Assembly: GCA_001544655.2 (NCBI GenBank)
Contig: FCOD02000008.1
Span: 124,001 to 188,000 of the forward strand
Direction of reading: 5' to 3'
DNA: 64,000 nucleotides
Source: Caballeronia turbans
Lineage (GTDB): Bacteria > Pseudomonadota > Gammaproteobacteria > Burkholderiales > Burkholderiaceae
Shown here: positions 1 to 10,014 of the stretch, piece after piece
Layout of the letters: every line of letters starts with the position of its first letter
Numbering within the stretch: position 1 is the first letter of the stretch
Notes under the pieces: model-generated
What the model was told of the DNA's origin: nothing
The model's database searches: none
What the model saw: only the letters and a program-made list of their open reading frames with translations
Program-made: the position numbers and the translations under genes

Positions 1-920
1 CGAAAGCAATCCGCAAGCGTCATCTGACGGCCGCGCATGAGCGCGTGATACGTCACCTCGAGCATCGTCGGCGAATGGCTTTCGAGCGTGGCGAGCGTCG
101 TGCGCGCCCAGTCCGATTCATCCATCGCCAGCGACGCGACGATGCGCTCCACGCCGCCCGTCGCGCACGCGGTGAAATGGCGCCTGATGTGCACGCGGAT
201 ATCGTCGAGCGGCGCGTGACGTTCGATGTTCGCGGCCGGCACGAACACGCGCTTCAATTGCGTCATTGCGTCCTGCGTATCGTCCCAGCGCATGTTGTCG
301 AGGCGCTCGACGAAGCCGCGCAGCCATGTCGATGGCACGCATTCGTCGGCGAGCCCGACGCGCTTCGCATCGGCGCCCGATAGACGCGCGCCCGTCAGGC
401 CGACGTAGAGCGCGAGATCGCGCGGCAGCACGCGCAGAAAGTGCGTCGCGCCGACATCGGGCAACAGGCCGATGCGCGTCTCGGGCATCGCCATGCGCGT
501 GCGCTCGGTCGCGATGCGCAGCGCCGCGCCTTGCGCGAGCCCCATGCCGCCGCCCATCACGATGCCGTCCATCAGCGCGATCACGGGCTTCGCAAAACGA
601 TGCACCGTGAAATCGAGCCGATATTCGTCGATGAAGAATTTCAGCCACGGCGTGTCGTGATGCGGATCGCTGCGCGCCGCGTGATAGAGCTTGCGCACGT
701 CGCCGCCCGCGCAGAACGCCTTGTCGCCCGCGCCGCGCAGCACGACCGCTGCGATCGACGCGTCCCCCGCGCACTGCGCGAAGCGTTCGGTGAGGCGCGC
801 GATCATGTCGTGCGACAGCGCGTTCAACGCGTGCGGCCGGTCAAGCGTGACGATCGCCACGCGATTGACGATCTCGAAGCCGACTTCCGGCGCGTCATGC
901 AACAGTCCCTGCGTGCTCAT
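1..920 (-). CDS. 3-hydroxyisobutyryl-CoA hydrolase (enoyl-CoA hydratase/isomerase family), 3' end off the window
   Basis: The minus strand is open from an ATG at 918-920 to the left edge, so at least 306 residues are visible and the C-terminus is missing. It has the crotonase fold signatures: an oxyanion-hole segment AFCAGGDVRKLY near residue 67, DGIVMGGGMGLAQG near 120, and MPETRIGLLPDVGATHFL near 140. The Glu and Asp in that last block are the residues kept in 3-hydroxyisobutyryl-CoA hydrolases. This enzyme frees 3-hydroxyisobutyrate from its CoA ester in valine breakdown. The start overlaps the stop of the upstream hydratase by ATGA, so the two are translationally coupled. A plain enoyl-CoA hydratase is the alternative; the length and the PDVG motif favour the hydrolase. 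Confidence 0.85.
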   Translation of the reverse strand, partial: MSTQGLLHDAPEVGFEIVNRVAIVTLDRPHALNALSHDMIARLTERFAQCAGDASIAAVVLRGAGDKAFCAGGDVRKLYHAARSDPHHDTPWLKFFIDEYRLDFTVHRFAKPVIALMDGIVMGGGMGLAQGAALRIATERTRMAMPETRIGLLPDVGATHFLRVLPRDLALYVGLTGARLSGADAKRVGLADECVPSTWLRGFVERLDNMRWDDTQDAMTQLKRVFVPAANIERHAPLDDIRVHIRRHFTACATGGVERIVASLAMDESDWARTTLATLESHSPTMLEVTYHALMRGRQMTLADCF

Positions 921-1687
921 GACGCGCCCCACTGCGGCTTGCGCTTTTCGAGAAACGCGGCCACCCCTTCGCGCTGATTCGCGCCGTCGAAAAGATCGAC
1001 GAAGCGCTCGCGTTCCAGCGCCAATGCAGCGCGGCGCGGTATGCCTTCGCGCGCGGCGTGAATCAGCGGCTTCGAGTACGCGACGGCGTCCGGGCTCATC
1101 GACGCGACGCGGGCCGCGATCTTCAGCGCGGCTTCGTATGCGCCGCCGCTCGCGACCACGTCCTCGACGAGACCGATGCGCAGTGCGGTCTGCGCATCCA
1201 CACGCTCGCCCGTCAGGATGATGCGCTTCGCCCAGCCTTCGCCGACGAGCCACGGCAGCGTCTGCGTGCCGCTTCCGCACGGCAGCAGTCCGACCGACGC
1301 TTCGGGCAGCGCCATCTGCGCATGTTCCTCGGCGATGCGGAGATCGCAGGCAAGCGCGCATTCGAGCCCGCCGCCCATCGCGTAGCCGTTGATCGCGGCG
1401 ATGGTCACCGCGCGCGCGTTCTGCAACGCCTCGAATGCCGCGCCGAAGCGCTGCGCGGCGACGCGCGCGTGAGCCTTGTCGCCATCGGCGAACTGATTGA
1501 GGTCAGCGCCCGCGCTGAAGAACTTCGGGCCCGTGCCGGTCACGACGATCGCGCGCACGTGGGCATCGCGGTTGAGGCCGTCGACGGTTTCCTGCAGCGT
1601 CGCGAGACCATCGGCCGTGAATGCGTTGGCCGGCGGGCGGGCGAGACGAATCGTGACGGTCGGACCGTCGCGCGTGACTTCGATCAT
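917..1687 (-). CDS. enoyl-CoA hydratase
   Basis: This is a 256-residue crotonase-family protein, the usual length for a short-chain enoyl-CoA hydratase. The first oxyanion segment is FFSAGADLNQF near residue 56. The second is NGYAMGGGLECALACD near 100, and ALPEASVGLLP near 126 carries a candidate catalytic Glu. It would hydrate a 2-enoyl-CoA (methacrylyl-CoA if the operon degrades valine). It is the third gene of a four-gene minus-strand operon, 12 bp after the ligase and overlapping the hydrolase by 4 bp. Confidence 0.9.
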   Translation of the reverse strand: MIEVTRDGPTVTIRLARPPANAFTADGLATLQETVDGLNRDAHVRAIVVTGTGPKFFSAGADLNQFADGDKAHARVAAQRFGAAFEALQNARAVTIAAINGYAMGGGLECALACDLRIAEEHAQMALPEASVGLLPCGSGTQTLPWLVGEGWAKRIILTGERVDAQTALRIGLVEDVVASGGAYEAALKIAARVASMSPDAVAYSKPLIHAAREGIPRRAALALERERFVDLFDGANQREGVAAFLEKRKPQWGAS

Positions 1688-1699
1688 CGTGGGATTCCT

Positions 1700-3406
1700 T
1701 TAGTCGGCTTTGCTGGTCTGACGCAGTTCCGGAAAGTCCTCTTCCCAGAACTCGAACTCGCCGCGCGCGCCATCCTGCGTGCGCGCGATCTCCTGCCTGC
1801 GCAGATCGACGCGGCGGATCTTGCCGGAAATCGTCTTCGGCAATTCCGCGAATTCCAGACGCCGGATGCGCTTGTAGGGTGCGAGCCGCTCGCGCGAGAA
1901 CGCGAACACGCTCTTGGCCAGCTCCGGCCCGATGGAATAGCCGTGCCGCAGCGTGACGAACGCCTTCGGCACCGACAGCCGCAGCGGATCGGGACTCGGC
2001 ACGACGGCCGCTTCCGCGATCGCCTCGTGCTCGATCAGCACGCTTTCCAGTTCGAACGGGCTCAACCGGTAATCCGACGACTTGAACACGTCGTCCGCGC
2101 GGCCGACATAGACGAAGTAGCCATCCGCGCCGCGCGCCGCGACATCCGACGTTCGATAGAAGCCGCCGCGCATCGCGTTCCCGGTGGCTTTCGGATTGTC
2201 CGCGTAACCGGTCATCAGGCCGAGCGGCGGCGGATCGAGCACGAGCGCGATCTCGCCTTCCTCCGCCGGATGGCCGTCCGGGTCGAGCAGCGCCACGCGA
2301 TACCCCGGCAGCGGACGGCCCATCGAGCCCGGCACGAGCCGCTGGCCCGGCGTGTTCGCGATCTGCGCGGTGGTTTCGGTCTGGCCGTAGCCGTCGCGGA
2401 TCGGCACGCCCCAGGCCGCCTGCACGCGCTCGACGACTTCGGGATTGAGCGGCTCGCCCGCGCCGACGATCTCGCGCAGCTTCACTTCGTACGATGCAAG
2501 CGGTTCCTGCACGAGCATGCGCCACACGGTCGGCGGGGCGCAGAGCGTCGTCACTTCGTATCGGACGAGCACATCGAGCGCGCGGGCGGCATCGAAACGG
2601 CTGAAGTTGTAGATGAACACGCACGCCTGCGCATTCCAGGGCGCGAAGAAGCAACTCCACGCATGCTTCGCCCAGCCGGGCGAGCTGATGTTCCAGTGCA
2701 CGTCGCCGGGCTGCAGGCCGATCCAGTACATCGTCGACAGATGGCCGACCGGATAGCTCTGATGCGTATGCGCGACGAGCTTCGGCTTCGACGTCGTGCC
2801 CGACGTGAAATACAGCAGATAGGGATCGTTCGCGTTCGTTACGGCATCCGAAACAAATTCCGGCGATGCATCGTAAGCGGTCTCAAACGCAAGCCAGCCC
2901 TCTTTCGCGCCGCCCACGGCGATGCGCAATCCGGGCACGCCGATGTCATGGAACTTCGGTGTTTCCGCCGCATCGACGATCACGTGCTGCACGCCGCCGA
3001 GCGCGATGCGGTCGCGCAAATCGGCCGGCGCGAGCTGCGTGGTCGCCGGCAGGACGATAGCGCCGAGCTTCATCGCGGCGAGCATCGTGTCCCATAGCTC
3101 GACGCGGTTCGGCAGCATCAGCAGGATGCGTTCGCCGCGCTTCACGTTCAGGCCGCGCAAATGATTCGCGACGCGCGCCGAACGCTCGCTCATCTGCGCG
3201 AACGAAAGACGCGTCTCGCCGCCGCTTTCGTCGACGATATGCAGCGCGGGCGCATCGTTGCCGCGCGCCATCGGGTCGAAATAGTCGAGCGCCCAGTTGA
3301 AGCGATCGAGCGACGGCCATCTGAAGTCGCGATACGCGGTGTCGTAATCGGTGCGATGAGCAAACAGAAAGTCTCGTGCTTCGATGAAAGCGTGGGCGTC
3401 GTTCAT
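1700..3406 (-). CDS. AMP-forming acyl-CoA ligase (acetyl/medium-chain acyl-CoA synthetase family)
   Basis: This is a 568-residue adenylate-forming enzyme that activates a carboxylic acid with ATP and CoA. The P-loop-like motif YFTSGTTSKPKLV lies near residue 205, the A5 motif DGYGQTET near 335, and the C-terminal lysine motif PKTISGKIRR near 530. I placed the start at the ATG at 3404-3406 because GGAGA lies six bases upstream; an in-frame ATG at 3427 has no such site. Its place between an acyl-CoA dehydrogenase and two crotonases suggests it feeds isobutyrate or a similar acid into the pathway. The exact substrate cannot be read from the sequence. Confidence 0.9.
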   Translation of the reverse strand: MNDAHAFIEARDFLFAHRTDYDTAYRDFRWPSLDRFNWALDYFDPMARGNDAPALHIVDESGGETRLSFAQMSERSARVANHLRGLNVKRGERILLMLPNRVELWDTMLAAMKLGAIVLPATTQLAPADLRDRIALGGVQHVIVDAAETPKFHDIGVPGLRIAVGGAKEGWLAFETAYDASPEFVSDAVTNANDPYLLYFTSGTTSKPKLVAHTHQSYPVGHLSTMYWIGLQPGDVHWNISSPGWAKHAWSCFFAPWNAQACVFIYNFSRFDAARALDVLVRYEVTTLCAPPTVWRMLVQEPLASYEVKLREIVGAGEPLNPEVVERVQAAWGVPIRDGYGQTETTAQIANTPGQRLVPGSMGRPLPGYRVALLDPDGHPAEEGEIALVLDPPPLGLMTGYADNPKATGNAMRGGFYRTSDVAARGADGYFVYVGRADDVFKSSDYRLSPFELESVLIEHEAIAEAAVVPSPDPLRLSVPKAFVTLRHGYSIGPELAKSVFAFSRERLAPYKRIRRLEFAELPKTISGKIRRVDLRRQEIARTQDGARGEFEFWEEDFPELRQTSKAD

Positions 3407-3448
3407 TGCGTCTCCGGTCCGATGCAAGGCTGTTTTTTTAAGCGCGAG

Positions 3449-4585
3449 TCAAACGTTGCGTGCGATCACCATCCGCTGCACTTCGCTCGTGCCTTCGTAG
3501 ATCTGCGTGATGCGCGCATCGCGATAATGACGCTCCACCGGATAATCCTGCAGATAGCCGTATCCGCCGTGGATCTGAATCGCATCGGAACACACGCGCT
3601 CGGCCATCTCCGACGCATACAGCTTCGCCTGCGATGCCTCCGACAGGCACGGAACGCCTTCCGTGCGCATGCGCGCCGCGTGATGGATCAGGAGGCGCGC
3701 GGCGTTGATCTGCGTCTGCATGTCGGCGAGCATGTTCGCGACCGACTGATGCTCGTGGATCGGCTTGCCGAACTGCACGCGCTCTTTCGCGTAGGCGCGC
3801 GACGCATCGAAAGCCGCGCGCGCGATGCCAAGCGCCTGCGCCGCGATGCCGATGCGTCCGCCCTCCAGATTCGACAACGCGATCTTCAGGCCCTCGCCGC
3901 GCTTGCCGAGCAGGTTGGCCGCGGGAATCGCGCAATCGTCGAAGGTGATCGGACAGGTATCGGACGCGCGGATGCCGAGCTTGTGCTCCGGCGCGCCGAC
4001 GTTGAAGCCTGGCGTGTTCGTGGGCACGATGAACGCCGAGATGCCGCGCTTGCCCTGATCGGGATCGGTGACGGCGAAGACGATCGCCACGCCCGCGCGC
4101 TTGCCGTTCGTCACGAACTGCTTGCTTCCGGAGATGACCCACTTGCCGTCTTTCTCGAGGGCGCGCACGCGCAGATTGTTCGCCTCCGAGCCGGCCTGCG
4201 GCTCCGTCAGGCAAAACGCCCCGATGATCTCGCCGCTCGCCAGCTTCGGCAGCCATTCGGCCTTTTGTGCGTCGGTGCCGTAGGCGAGAATCGGACCGCA
4301 GCCGACGGAGTTGTGCACGCTCATCATCGTGGCGCAGGATGCGCAGCCGGCGGCGACCTCTTCCATCGCGAGTGCGTAGGCGGTGTAGTCGCTGAAGGTG
4401 CCGCCGAGCTCCGCGGGCACGATCATGCCGAGCAGGCCGAGCTCGCCCAGTTGCCGCACGACGGCATCGGGAATGGCGCCGTCCTTGTCCCACTGCCCCG
4501 CATTCGGCGCGAGCACTTCGGTTGCGAACTGGCGAGCGGCGTCGCGGATCATGCGCTGCTCTTCGGTGAGAAATGCGTCGATCAT
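3449..4585 (-). CDS. acyl-CoA dehydrogenase
   Basis: This is a 378-residue flavoprotein of the short/branched-chain acyl-CoA dehydrogenase family. The FAD/substrate motif [14 protein letters not shown] is near residue 125. The C-terminal signature [22 protein letters not shown] near 345 is complete, and the catalytic Glu is in YEGTSEVQR at about 367. The ATG at 4583-4585 follows a GAAAGA stretch; a longer in-frame start at 4645 would run into the promoter region. It is the first gene of the operon and divergent from the AraC-type regulator. Isobutyryl-CoA dehydrogenase is the most economical guess given the downstream hydrolase. Confidence 0.92.
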   Translation of the reverse strand: MIDAFLTEEQRMIRDAARQFATEVLAPNAGQWDKDGAIPDAVVRQLGELGLLGMIVPAELGGTFSDYTAYALAMEEVAAGCASCATMMSVHNSVGCGPILAYGTDAQKAEWLPKLASGEIIGAFCLTEPQAGSEANNLRVRALEKDGKWVISGSKQFVTNGKRAGVAIVFAVTDPDQGKRGISAFIVPTNTPGFNVGAPEHKLGIRASDTCPITFDDCAIPAANLLGKRGEGLKIALSNLEGGRIGIAAQALGIARAAFDASRAYAKERVQFGKPIHEHQSVANMLADMQTQINAARLLIHHAARMRTEGVPCLSEASQAKLYASEMAERVCSDAIQIHGGYGYLQDYPVERHYRDARITQIYEGTSEVQRMVIARNV

Positions 4586-4727
4586 GTTTCGTCTTTCGGT
4601 GAATGGGGCTGGGCCGGCGCGGCGGGCTGGATCGATCGGATACACTTTCTGGCCGCCGCCGGGTCGGTCGATGAAGGGCGGATGGGCCGTCTGAGCACGA
4701 GTCTAGGCAATCGCCGGACCTTAGCCG
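4586..4727. promoter_or_regulatory. divergent promoter region of the acyl-CoA operon and its AraC-type regulator
   Basis: A 142-bp gap separates the two divergent starts, so both promoters and any AraC-type operator must lie here. I could not pick out convincing -35/-10 boxes or a repeat. Confidence 0.45.
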
Positions 4728-5792
4728 ATGCCCAAAACGATCACGCTAACTGAGCGCTTTGGCCACCTAGTGAGAACCCCAAGTCCCAAAAAGAAGATCG
4801 AGCGCGATTCGATTTCGCCGAGTCTCGTCGAAGCGGCGTTGCGATGCGCCGAGGCGCGCGGCGTCGCGCGCGAGCAATTGCTGGCCGCCGCGGGCATCGC
4901 GCCGGCGACGCTCGAATCACCGCGCGCGCGCGTGTCGCCGGTACAGTACGGCAAGCTGTGGAACGCCACCGCCGACGCGCTCGACGACGAGTTCTTCGGC
5001 CAGGATGCGCATCCGATGCGGCGCGGCAGCTTCGTGCTGCTGTGCCACGCGGCGCTGTCCTCGCGCGACGGCGCGCACGCGCTCGCACGCATCTCGAACT
5101 TCATGCGCATCGTGCTGGATGAGCTGAGGTTCGAGGTCGACATCGACGAAAGGCGGGTGCGCATCTGGCTCGAGGACACCGGCGCGCCCAAGACGATGTT
5201 CGCCTACGCGACGGGTTTCATCCTCGTGTACGGGCTGCTGTGCTGGCTGGTCGGGCGGCGCATTCCGGTGCTGGCGGCGCAGATGCGCTGCGCCGAACCC
5301 GCCGACAGCGACGAATACCGGCTGATGCTCTGCAACGATCTGCGTTTCGGCGAGACGCGCTCGTTCGTCGATCTGTCGGCCGAATGCGCGGCGCTGCCGG
5401 TCGTGCAGACGCCCGCCACGCTCAAGCGCTTCCTGCGCGACGCGCCGGCGAATTTCATCGTGAAATATCGCAATCCGGATTCGCTCGCGGCGCGCGTCAG
5501 GACGCGCCTGAAGCAAACCGCGCCGACGGACTGGCCCGAAGCCGAGAGCATCGCGGCGGCGCTCCACATGGCCGAAGCGACGCTGCGGCGCCGCCTGAAG
5601 CAGGAAGGCCTCACCTATCAGGCGATCAAGGACGCATTGAGACGCGACCTCGCGATCGCGCGCCTCGCGCACACGCAGGAGACGATTCCGCAAATCGCCG
5701 ATGCGCTCGGTTTCGCGGAACCGAGCGCGTTCCGGCGCGCGTTCAGGAAGTGGACGGGCGTGCGCCCCGCGGATTACCGCCGCGAAGGCTGA
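4728..5792 (+). CDS. AraC-family transcriptional regulator
   Basis: This is a 354-residue regulator. The N-terminal two-thirds matches the arabinose-binding-like sensing domain found in OruR/ArgR-type AraC proteins (SPVQYGKLWNATADALDDEF near residue 66; FLRDAPANFIVKYRNP near 231). The last 100 residues form the double helix-turn-helix, with IPQIADALGFAEPSAFRRAF and the closing signature WTGVRPADYR. It is transcribed away from the acyl-CoA degradation operon and is probably its local activator. An N-terminal extension of about 20 residues makes the exact start uncertain. Confidence 0.88.
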   Translation: MPKTITLTERFGHLVRTPSPKKKIERDSISPSLVEAALRCAEARGVAREQLLAAAGIAPATLESPRARVSPVQYGKLWNATADALDDEFFGQDAHPMRRGSFVLLCHAALSSRDGAHALARISNFMRIVLDELRFEVDIDERRVRIWLEDTGAPKTMFAYATGFILVYGLLCWLVGRRIPVLAAQMRCAEPADSDEYRLMLCNDLRFGETRSFVDLSAECAALPVVQTPATLKRFLRDAPANFIVKYRNPDSLAARVRTRLKQTAPTDWPEAESIAAALHMAEATLRRRLKQEGLTYQAIKDALRRDLAIARLAHTQETIPQIADALGFAEPSAFRRAFRKWTGVRPADYRREG

Positions 5793-5855
5793 CTGCGAGG
5801 GCGCATCGGGGCTGCTATATTGGATCGACGATCACTTCGCATCACGGAGCGCACC

Positions 5856-6017
5856 ATGAAGAAAGTCAGCCGGGATGAACGTTCGAAACAGGACCAGCCG
5901 AAGCCGGATAACGAAGAGGACTTGCTCGACGAAGCGCTGGAAGAAACCTTTCCCGCGAGCGACCCGATCGCCGTGCACCCCGAGCCGGACACCCCGAGGG
6001 ACGGCAGGAAGAAATAG
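5856..6017 (+). CDS. small acidic protein with the ALEETFPASDP motif
   Basis: This is a 53-residue, very hydrophilic protein with no membrane segment. Its core LLDEALEETFPASDPIAV is a motif I recognise from many short proteobacterial proteins of unknown function. The start is fixed by GGAG seven bases before the ATG at 5856. It ends one base before the stop of the convergent gene. The function is unknown. Confidence 0.7.
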   Translation: MKKVSRDERSKQDQPKPDNEEDLLDEALEETFPASDPIAVHPEPDTPRDGRKK

Positions 6018-6689
6018 TTATTCGCCCCCCTCGGGCTCGTCCGGGCTCGAAAGAAGCACAACGAGCTTCTCGACATGCTGATGTAAGAGCTTCACGTGCT
6101 TGTCGATCTGTTCGAGACGTCCGGTCAGGTCGGCCTTCGCCGCCTCGCTCATGCGATCCGACGCGATGAGTTCGTCGACCTTCGGCTGCATCCCTTCGAC
6201 CTGAAGCAGGCCGAGCTGGCGCTCCAGGCGGCGCAAATCCTGTGAAAGCAGTTCGCGATTCTTGCGAAAAAGCAGATCGCGACGGTTCATCTCGGCCTGT
6301 TGCTGGGCGAGATCGGCGACGCGGCGCGTCGCCTCGGTCTGGGAAAGCAGCGGTTCCGGGCCGCGCAGCACGGAGCGCTTCGGCGCGGGATGGGCCGTGC
6401 CGCGAAACACGGCCATCGGCGTTTCCTCGTCGATCGCGCGCAGGACGTCCGGCGGCACGTCTTCCAGCGTGCGGCGCTCGTCCATCCAGTGCGGCGGCAG
6501 GCCAGTCACGAGCTCGATACCGCGCACGAACTCCTCGTTGAAATCGCGCTGACCGGCGACGATCAGCTTCATGAACGTCGGCGAGAAGCTCATCATGCGC
6601 GCGAGGCGCGCAGCGCCTCCCGGCGAGCCGACCAGCACGTTCATATTGGCTCGCCAGACAAGGAACAGCGTTTCGTCGAAATCTTCCAT
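6018..6689 (-). CDS. putative helix-turn-helix protein with C-terminal coiled coil
   Basis: The protein has 223 residues. Residues 10-75 (GGAARLARMMSFSPTFMKLIVAGQ region, then GIELVTGLPPHWMDE) match the layout of Cro/CI-like helix-turn-helix domains, in which a short helix pair is followed by a GLPPGWLD-type sequence. This is pattern recognition, not a search result. Residues 120-215 are rich in Gln, Glu, Leu and Arg and look like a long coiled coil (QQQAEMNRRDLLFRKNREL onward). GGAG precedes the ATG at 6687-6689, which rules out the 68-residue upstream extension. The function is unknown; DNA binding is an inference. Confidence 0.6.
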   Translation of the reverse strand: MEDFDETLFLVWRANMNVLVGSPGGAARLARMMSFSPTFMKLIVAGQRDFNEEFVRGIELVTGLPPHWMDERRTLEDVPPDVLRAIDEETPMAVFRGTAHPAPKRSVLRGPEPLLSQTEATRRVADLAQQQAEMNRRDLLFRKNRELLSQDLRRLERQLGLLQVEGMQPKVDELIASDRMSEAAKADLTGRLEQIDKHVKLLHQHVEKLVVLLSSPDEPEGGE

Positions 6690-6929
6690 GAACAGGCTCC
6701 AGGCAGACCGACGCGTCCGATTGGGCGCATCGGCGTTGCGCGCACCAGATCCGCGCGCATGCATATCCGGTTCCCGAATATCGCTGCGCACCGCGACCGG
6801 TGCGCCGTCCACATACCGCATAAAACACCATACTACCGTCGTCGGCAAGCGTGGCGGATAACCGCGCGCCGCTCGATGCCACGCATGCGACACGACGCTG
6901 CATTGCCGCCGCGCGCGCCGCCCGAAAGC

Positions 6930-8225
6930 TTACGGTTCGTTGCGCAGATATCCTTCCTTGCTCGGATCGAGCATGCGCCAGGAGACGATGAGCGAAATCG
7001 CGCACATCACCGTGACGTACCAGAAGAACGTCGATTCGCTGCCCGCCGACTTGAGCCACAGCGCGACATATTCCGCCGAGCCGCCGAACACCGCGTTGGC
7101 AACCGCATAGGACAGCCCGACGCCCAGCGCGCGCACTTCCGGCGGAAACATTTCCGCCTTGATGAGACCGCTGATCGACGTATAGAAGCTGACGATCGCA
7201 AGCGCGATCACGACCAGCACGAACGCCATGACCGGGCTCGCCACCGTCGAGAGCGCGTGCAGCAACGGCACCGTGCCGATGGTCGCGAGCGCGCCGAACC
7301 AGAGCATCGATGCGCGACGGCCGATGCGATCCGACAGCGCGCCGAACGCGGGCTGCAGCAGCATATAGACGAACAGCGCGGCGGTCATCACGTTGCTGGC
7401 GGTTTTCGCGTGCATGCCCGCCGTGTTGACCAGGTACTTCTGCATGTAGGTCGTGAACGTGTAGAAAATGAGCGAGCCGCCCGCCGTGAAGCCCACGACG
7501 GTCATGAAAGCGGCCTTGTGCTGCATGAGACCCGCGAGCGTGCCGGCCTCCTTGCGATGACGCGTTTCGGCGGTCGAGGTTTCGTCGAGCGAGCGTCGCA
7601 GGTAGAGCGAAACCAGCGCCGCGCACGCGCCGATGAAGAACGGAATGCGCCAGCCCCACGCCTTCAGCTCTTCCGTCGACAGGAACTGTTGCAGCACCAC
7701 CAGCACGAGGAGCGCGGCAAGCTGCCCGCCGATCAGCGTCACGTACTGGAACGACGCGAAGAAACCGCGCCGGCCGCGCAGCGCCACTTCACTCATGTAG
7801 GTCGCGCTCGTGCCGTATTCGCCGCCCACGGACAAACCCTGGAACAGGCGCGCGATCAGGAGCAGGAACGGCGCCCACGCGCCGATCGACGCGTAAGTCG
7901 GCAGAAAGGTGATGACGAGCGAGCCGCCGCACATCATCAGCACGGAGATCATCATCGCGTTGCGGCGACCGTGCTTGTCGGCGATGCGGCCGAAAAGCCA
8001 GCCGCCGATCGGACGCATCAGGAAGCCCGCCGCGAACACGCCCGCGGTGTTCAGCAACTGGACCGTCGGGTTGCCGCCCGGGAAGAACGCCGCCGAGAAG
8101 TACAGCGCGAGGAACGAGTAGATGTAAAAGTCGAACCACTCGACGAGGTTGCCCGACGAGGCGCCGACGATTGCGAAAACGCGGCGCCGGGTGTCCTCTG
8201 CGGTATAAGCGGGAAGGTCGGTCAT
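6930..8225 (-). CDS. MFS transporter of the metabolite:H+ symporter type (alpha-ketoglutarate permease-like)
   Basis: This is a 431-residue inner-membrane protein with about 12 hydrophobic segments. The N-terminus has [16 protein letters not shown], typical of the MHS family (KgtP, ProP, ShiA). The loop motif [13 protein letters not shown] lies between helices 2 and 3, with [21 protein letters not shown] near residue 130. It probably imports a dicarboxylate or related acid with protons. The closest familiar protein is KgtP, but the substrate cannot be settled from the sequence. It stands alone on the minus strand. Confidence 0.85.
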   Translation of the reverse strand: MTDLPAYTAEDTRRRVFAIVGASSGNLVEWFDFYIYSFLALYFSAAFFPGGNPTVQLLNTAGVFAAGFLMRPIGGWLFGRIADKHGRRNAMMISVLMMCGGSLVITFLPTYASIGAWAPFLLLIARLFQGLSVGGEYGTSATYMSEVALRGRRGFFASFQYVTLIGGQLAALLVLVVLQQFLSTEELKAWGWRIPFFIGACAALVSLYLRRSLDETSTAETRHRKEAGTLAGLMQHKAAFMTVVGFTAGGSLIFYTFTTYMQKYLVNTAGMHAKTASNVMTAALFVYMLLQPAFGALSDRIGRRASMLWFGALATIGTVPLLHALSTVASPVMAFVLVVIALAIVSFYTSISGLIKAEMFPPEVRALGVGLSYAVANAVFGGSAEYVALWLKSAGSESTFFWYVTVMCAISLIVSWRMLDPSKEGYLRNEP

Positions 8226-8609
8226 GTTCTTTCTGATCTCTTGGTCACTGTCTGGATGGCGTGTGCCGGGGCTCGTGTCCCCCGGTCCGGACGCTCTTGG
8301 CGGCGTTCGGGCGCAAGTTTATACGACGGTTCGGACGAAAGCGCGCGTTCGTGGCGCGCGAAAGACGGCCGGATGGCGTCAGAAAATTCGCGCAGTCGCG
8401 CGGTCGCGCCGCGCCGCGCAATGGCGTCCGTCGCTCGCTCAGGCTTGCCGTAAAAGCATTCGCCGCCCTTGCGGCGGGTTTATGCGGCGCTTTGGATGCG
8501 TTCCGCCGATGCCTCGGCCATTCATCCTAGGTGATTACCCTGATCGAAGATTTCGCCAACTAATTATCGATAAAGTCTCGGGATCACGATTCGCATCGAC
8601 GAGGACCGC
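8226..8609. other. gene-free stretch
   Basis: A 384-bp gap lies between the divergent transporter and DUF2891 genes and should hold both promoters. A GC hairpin near 8460-8480 is not followed by a T-run. I see no convincing small gene. Confidence 0.5.
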
Positions 8610-9632
8610 ATGAACCCGCATCAACCGATTACCCTCGACGCCGCGCTTGCGTCGAAGTTCGCCCAGGTCGCGCTCGGCCATCTGACGCGCGAGTATCCGA
8701 ACAAGCTCGACCATGTCATGGCGGGCGACGCCGATGTTCAAAGCCCGCGCGCGCTGCATCCGATCTTCTACGGCAGCTTCGATTGGCATTCGTGCGTTCA
8801 CGGCTACTGGCTGATCGCGCGGCTGTACGACCGCTTTCCCGCGTTGCCGGAGGCGCCGCGCATCCGTGCGGTGATCGACGCGCATTTCACCGATGCCAAC
8901 GTCGCCGCCGAAGTCGCGTATCTGCAGCGTCCCGCAGCGCGCGGCTTCGAGCGGCCCTACGGCTGGGCGTGGCTGCTCGCGCTCGCAGCGCAGCTCCGCT
9001 CGATGCAGTCCGAGGACGGCGCGCGCTGGGCCCGCACGCTTGCCCCGCTCGCCGATGCGTTCGTCGCCCGCTTCGAAGACTTTCTGCCGAAGTCGACGTA
9101 TCCGCTTCGGGTCGGCACGCACTTCAACATGGCGTTCGCGCTGACGCTCTCGATCGGCTACGCGCGCGCCACGCACGACGCGGGCTTCGAACGCCTGCTC
9201 AGCGAGACGGCCTTGCGCTGGTTCGAGAAGGACGAAAGCTGTCAGGCGTGGGAGCCGGCGGGCGACGAATTCCTGTCGCCTTCGCTGATGGAAGCCGTGC
9301 TGATGCGCCATGTGCTGCCGGACGAGCGTTTCGTCGGCTGGTTCGACCGGTTTCTGCCGCGCATTGCCGCACGCGAACCGGCGACGCTCTTCGCGCCCGC
9401 CACCGTCACCGATCGCAGCGACGGCAAGCTCGCGCACCTCGACGGGCTGAACCTTTCCCGCGCGTGGTGCCAGCGCACGATCGCGCGGGCATTGCCTGCG
9501 GGCGACGCGCGCATCGCGGTGCTCGATGCGGCCGCGAGCGAACATCTGGCGGCGGGCATTGCGCATGTGGCGGGCGATTACATGGGCGAGCACTGGCTCG
9601 CGACATTCGCGCTGCTGGCGCTGGAGGCCTGA
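8610..9632 (+). CDS. DUF2891 family protein
   Basis: This is a 340-residue soluble protein. The N-terminal pattern is that of DUF2891: HLTREYPNKLDHVM near residue 24, then HPIFYGSFDWHSCVHGYW near 50, then RPYGWAWLLALAAQ. Conserved His, Trp and Cys residues in SFDWHSCVHGYW suggest an alpha/alpha-toroid type fold, but no activity is established for the family as far as I know. There is no signal peptide. It is a single-gene unit. Confidence 0.85.
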   Translation: MNPHQPITLDAALASKFAQVALGHLTREYPNKLDHVMAGDADVQSPRALHPIFYGSFDWHSCVHGYWLIARLYDRFPALPEAPRIRAVIDAHFTDANVAAEVAYLQRPAARGFERPYGWAWLLALAAQLRSMQSEDGARWARTLAPLADAFVARFEDFLPKSTYPLRVGTHFNMAFALTLSIGYARATHDAGFERLLSETALRWFEKDESCQAWEPAGDEFLSPSLMEAVLMRHVLPDERFVGWFDRFLPRIAAREPATLFAPATVTDRSDGKLAHLDGLNLSRAWCQRTIARALPAGDARIAVLDAAASEHLAAGIAHVAGDYMGEHWLATFALLALEA

Positions 9633-9638
9633 TCCGCG

Positions 9639-9959
9639 TCAGACGCGCGGCTGGAACGCGATCACGCCCATGCCGATGAGTGCGATCGCCCCGCCCGCGA
9701 CATCCCACGCCGTCGGCCGGATGCGCTCGACGGCCCATAGCCACGCGATCGCCACGCCGATATACACGCCGCCGTAGGCCGCATAGATGCGCCCCGCCGC
9801 GGTGTCGTGCAGCGTGAGCAGCCACGCGAACAGCGCGAGCGACAGCGCGCCGGGCACGGCGAGCCACGGCGAGCCGCCCTCCCTGAGCCATCGATACGGA
9901 AAATAACAACCGGCGATCTCGGCAATGGCCGTGACGACATAGAGCGCGAATGTTCTCAT
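9639..9959 (-). CDS. YnfA-like small multidrug-resistance-type membrane protein
   Basis: This is a 106-residue membrane protein with four hydrophobic helices, about the length of E. coli YnfA. Diagnostic pieces are [14 protein letters not shown] near residue 14 and [21 protein letters not shown] near 55. The family resembles small multidrug-resistance transporters; its substrate is not known. The ATG at 9957-9959 gives the canonical length, and another ATG lies three codons upstream. It is divergent from the MATE gene with a gap of about 55 bp. Confidence 0.85.
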   Translation of the reverse strand: MRTFALYVVTAIAEIAGCYFPYRWLREGGSPWLAVPGALSLALFAWLLTLHDTAAGRIYAAYGGVYIGVAIAWLWAVERIRPTAWDVAGGAIALIGMGVIAFQPRV

Positions 9960-10014
9960 GACGCGCATTATCGGCGCTGGCGTGAAGTTGCGTGGTCCGC
10001 GTCCGCTCCGGACA

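Noticed and set aside
8455-8490. Terminator downstream of nothing in particular
   Set aside because: A GC hairpin is present but no T-run follows on either strand, and it lies between divergent genes.
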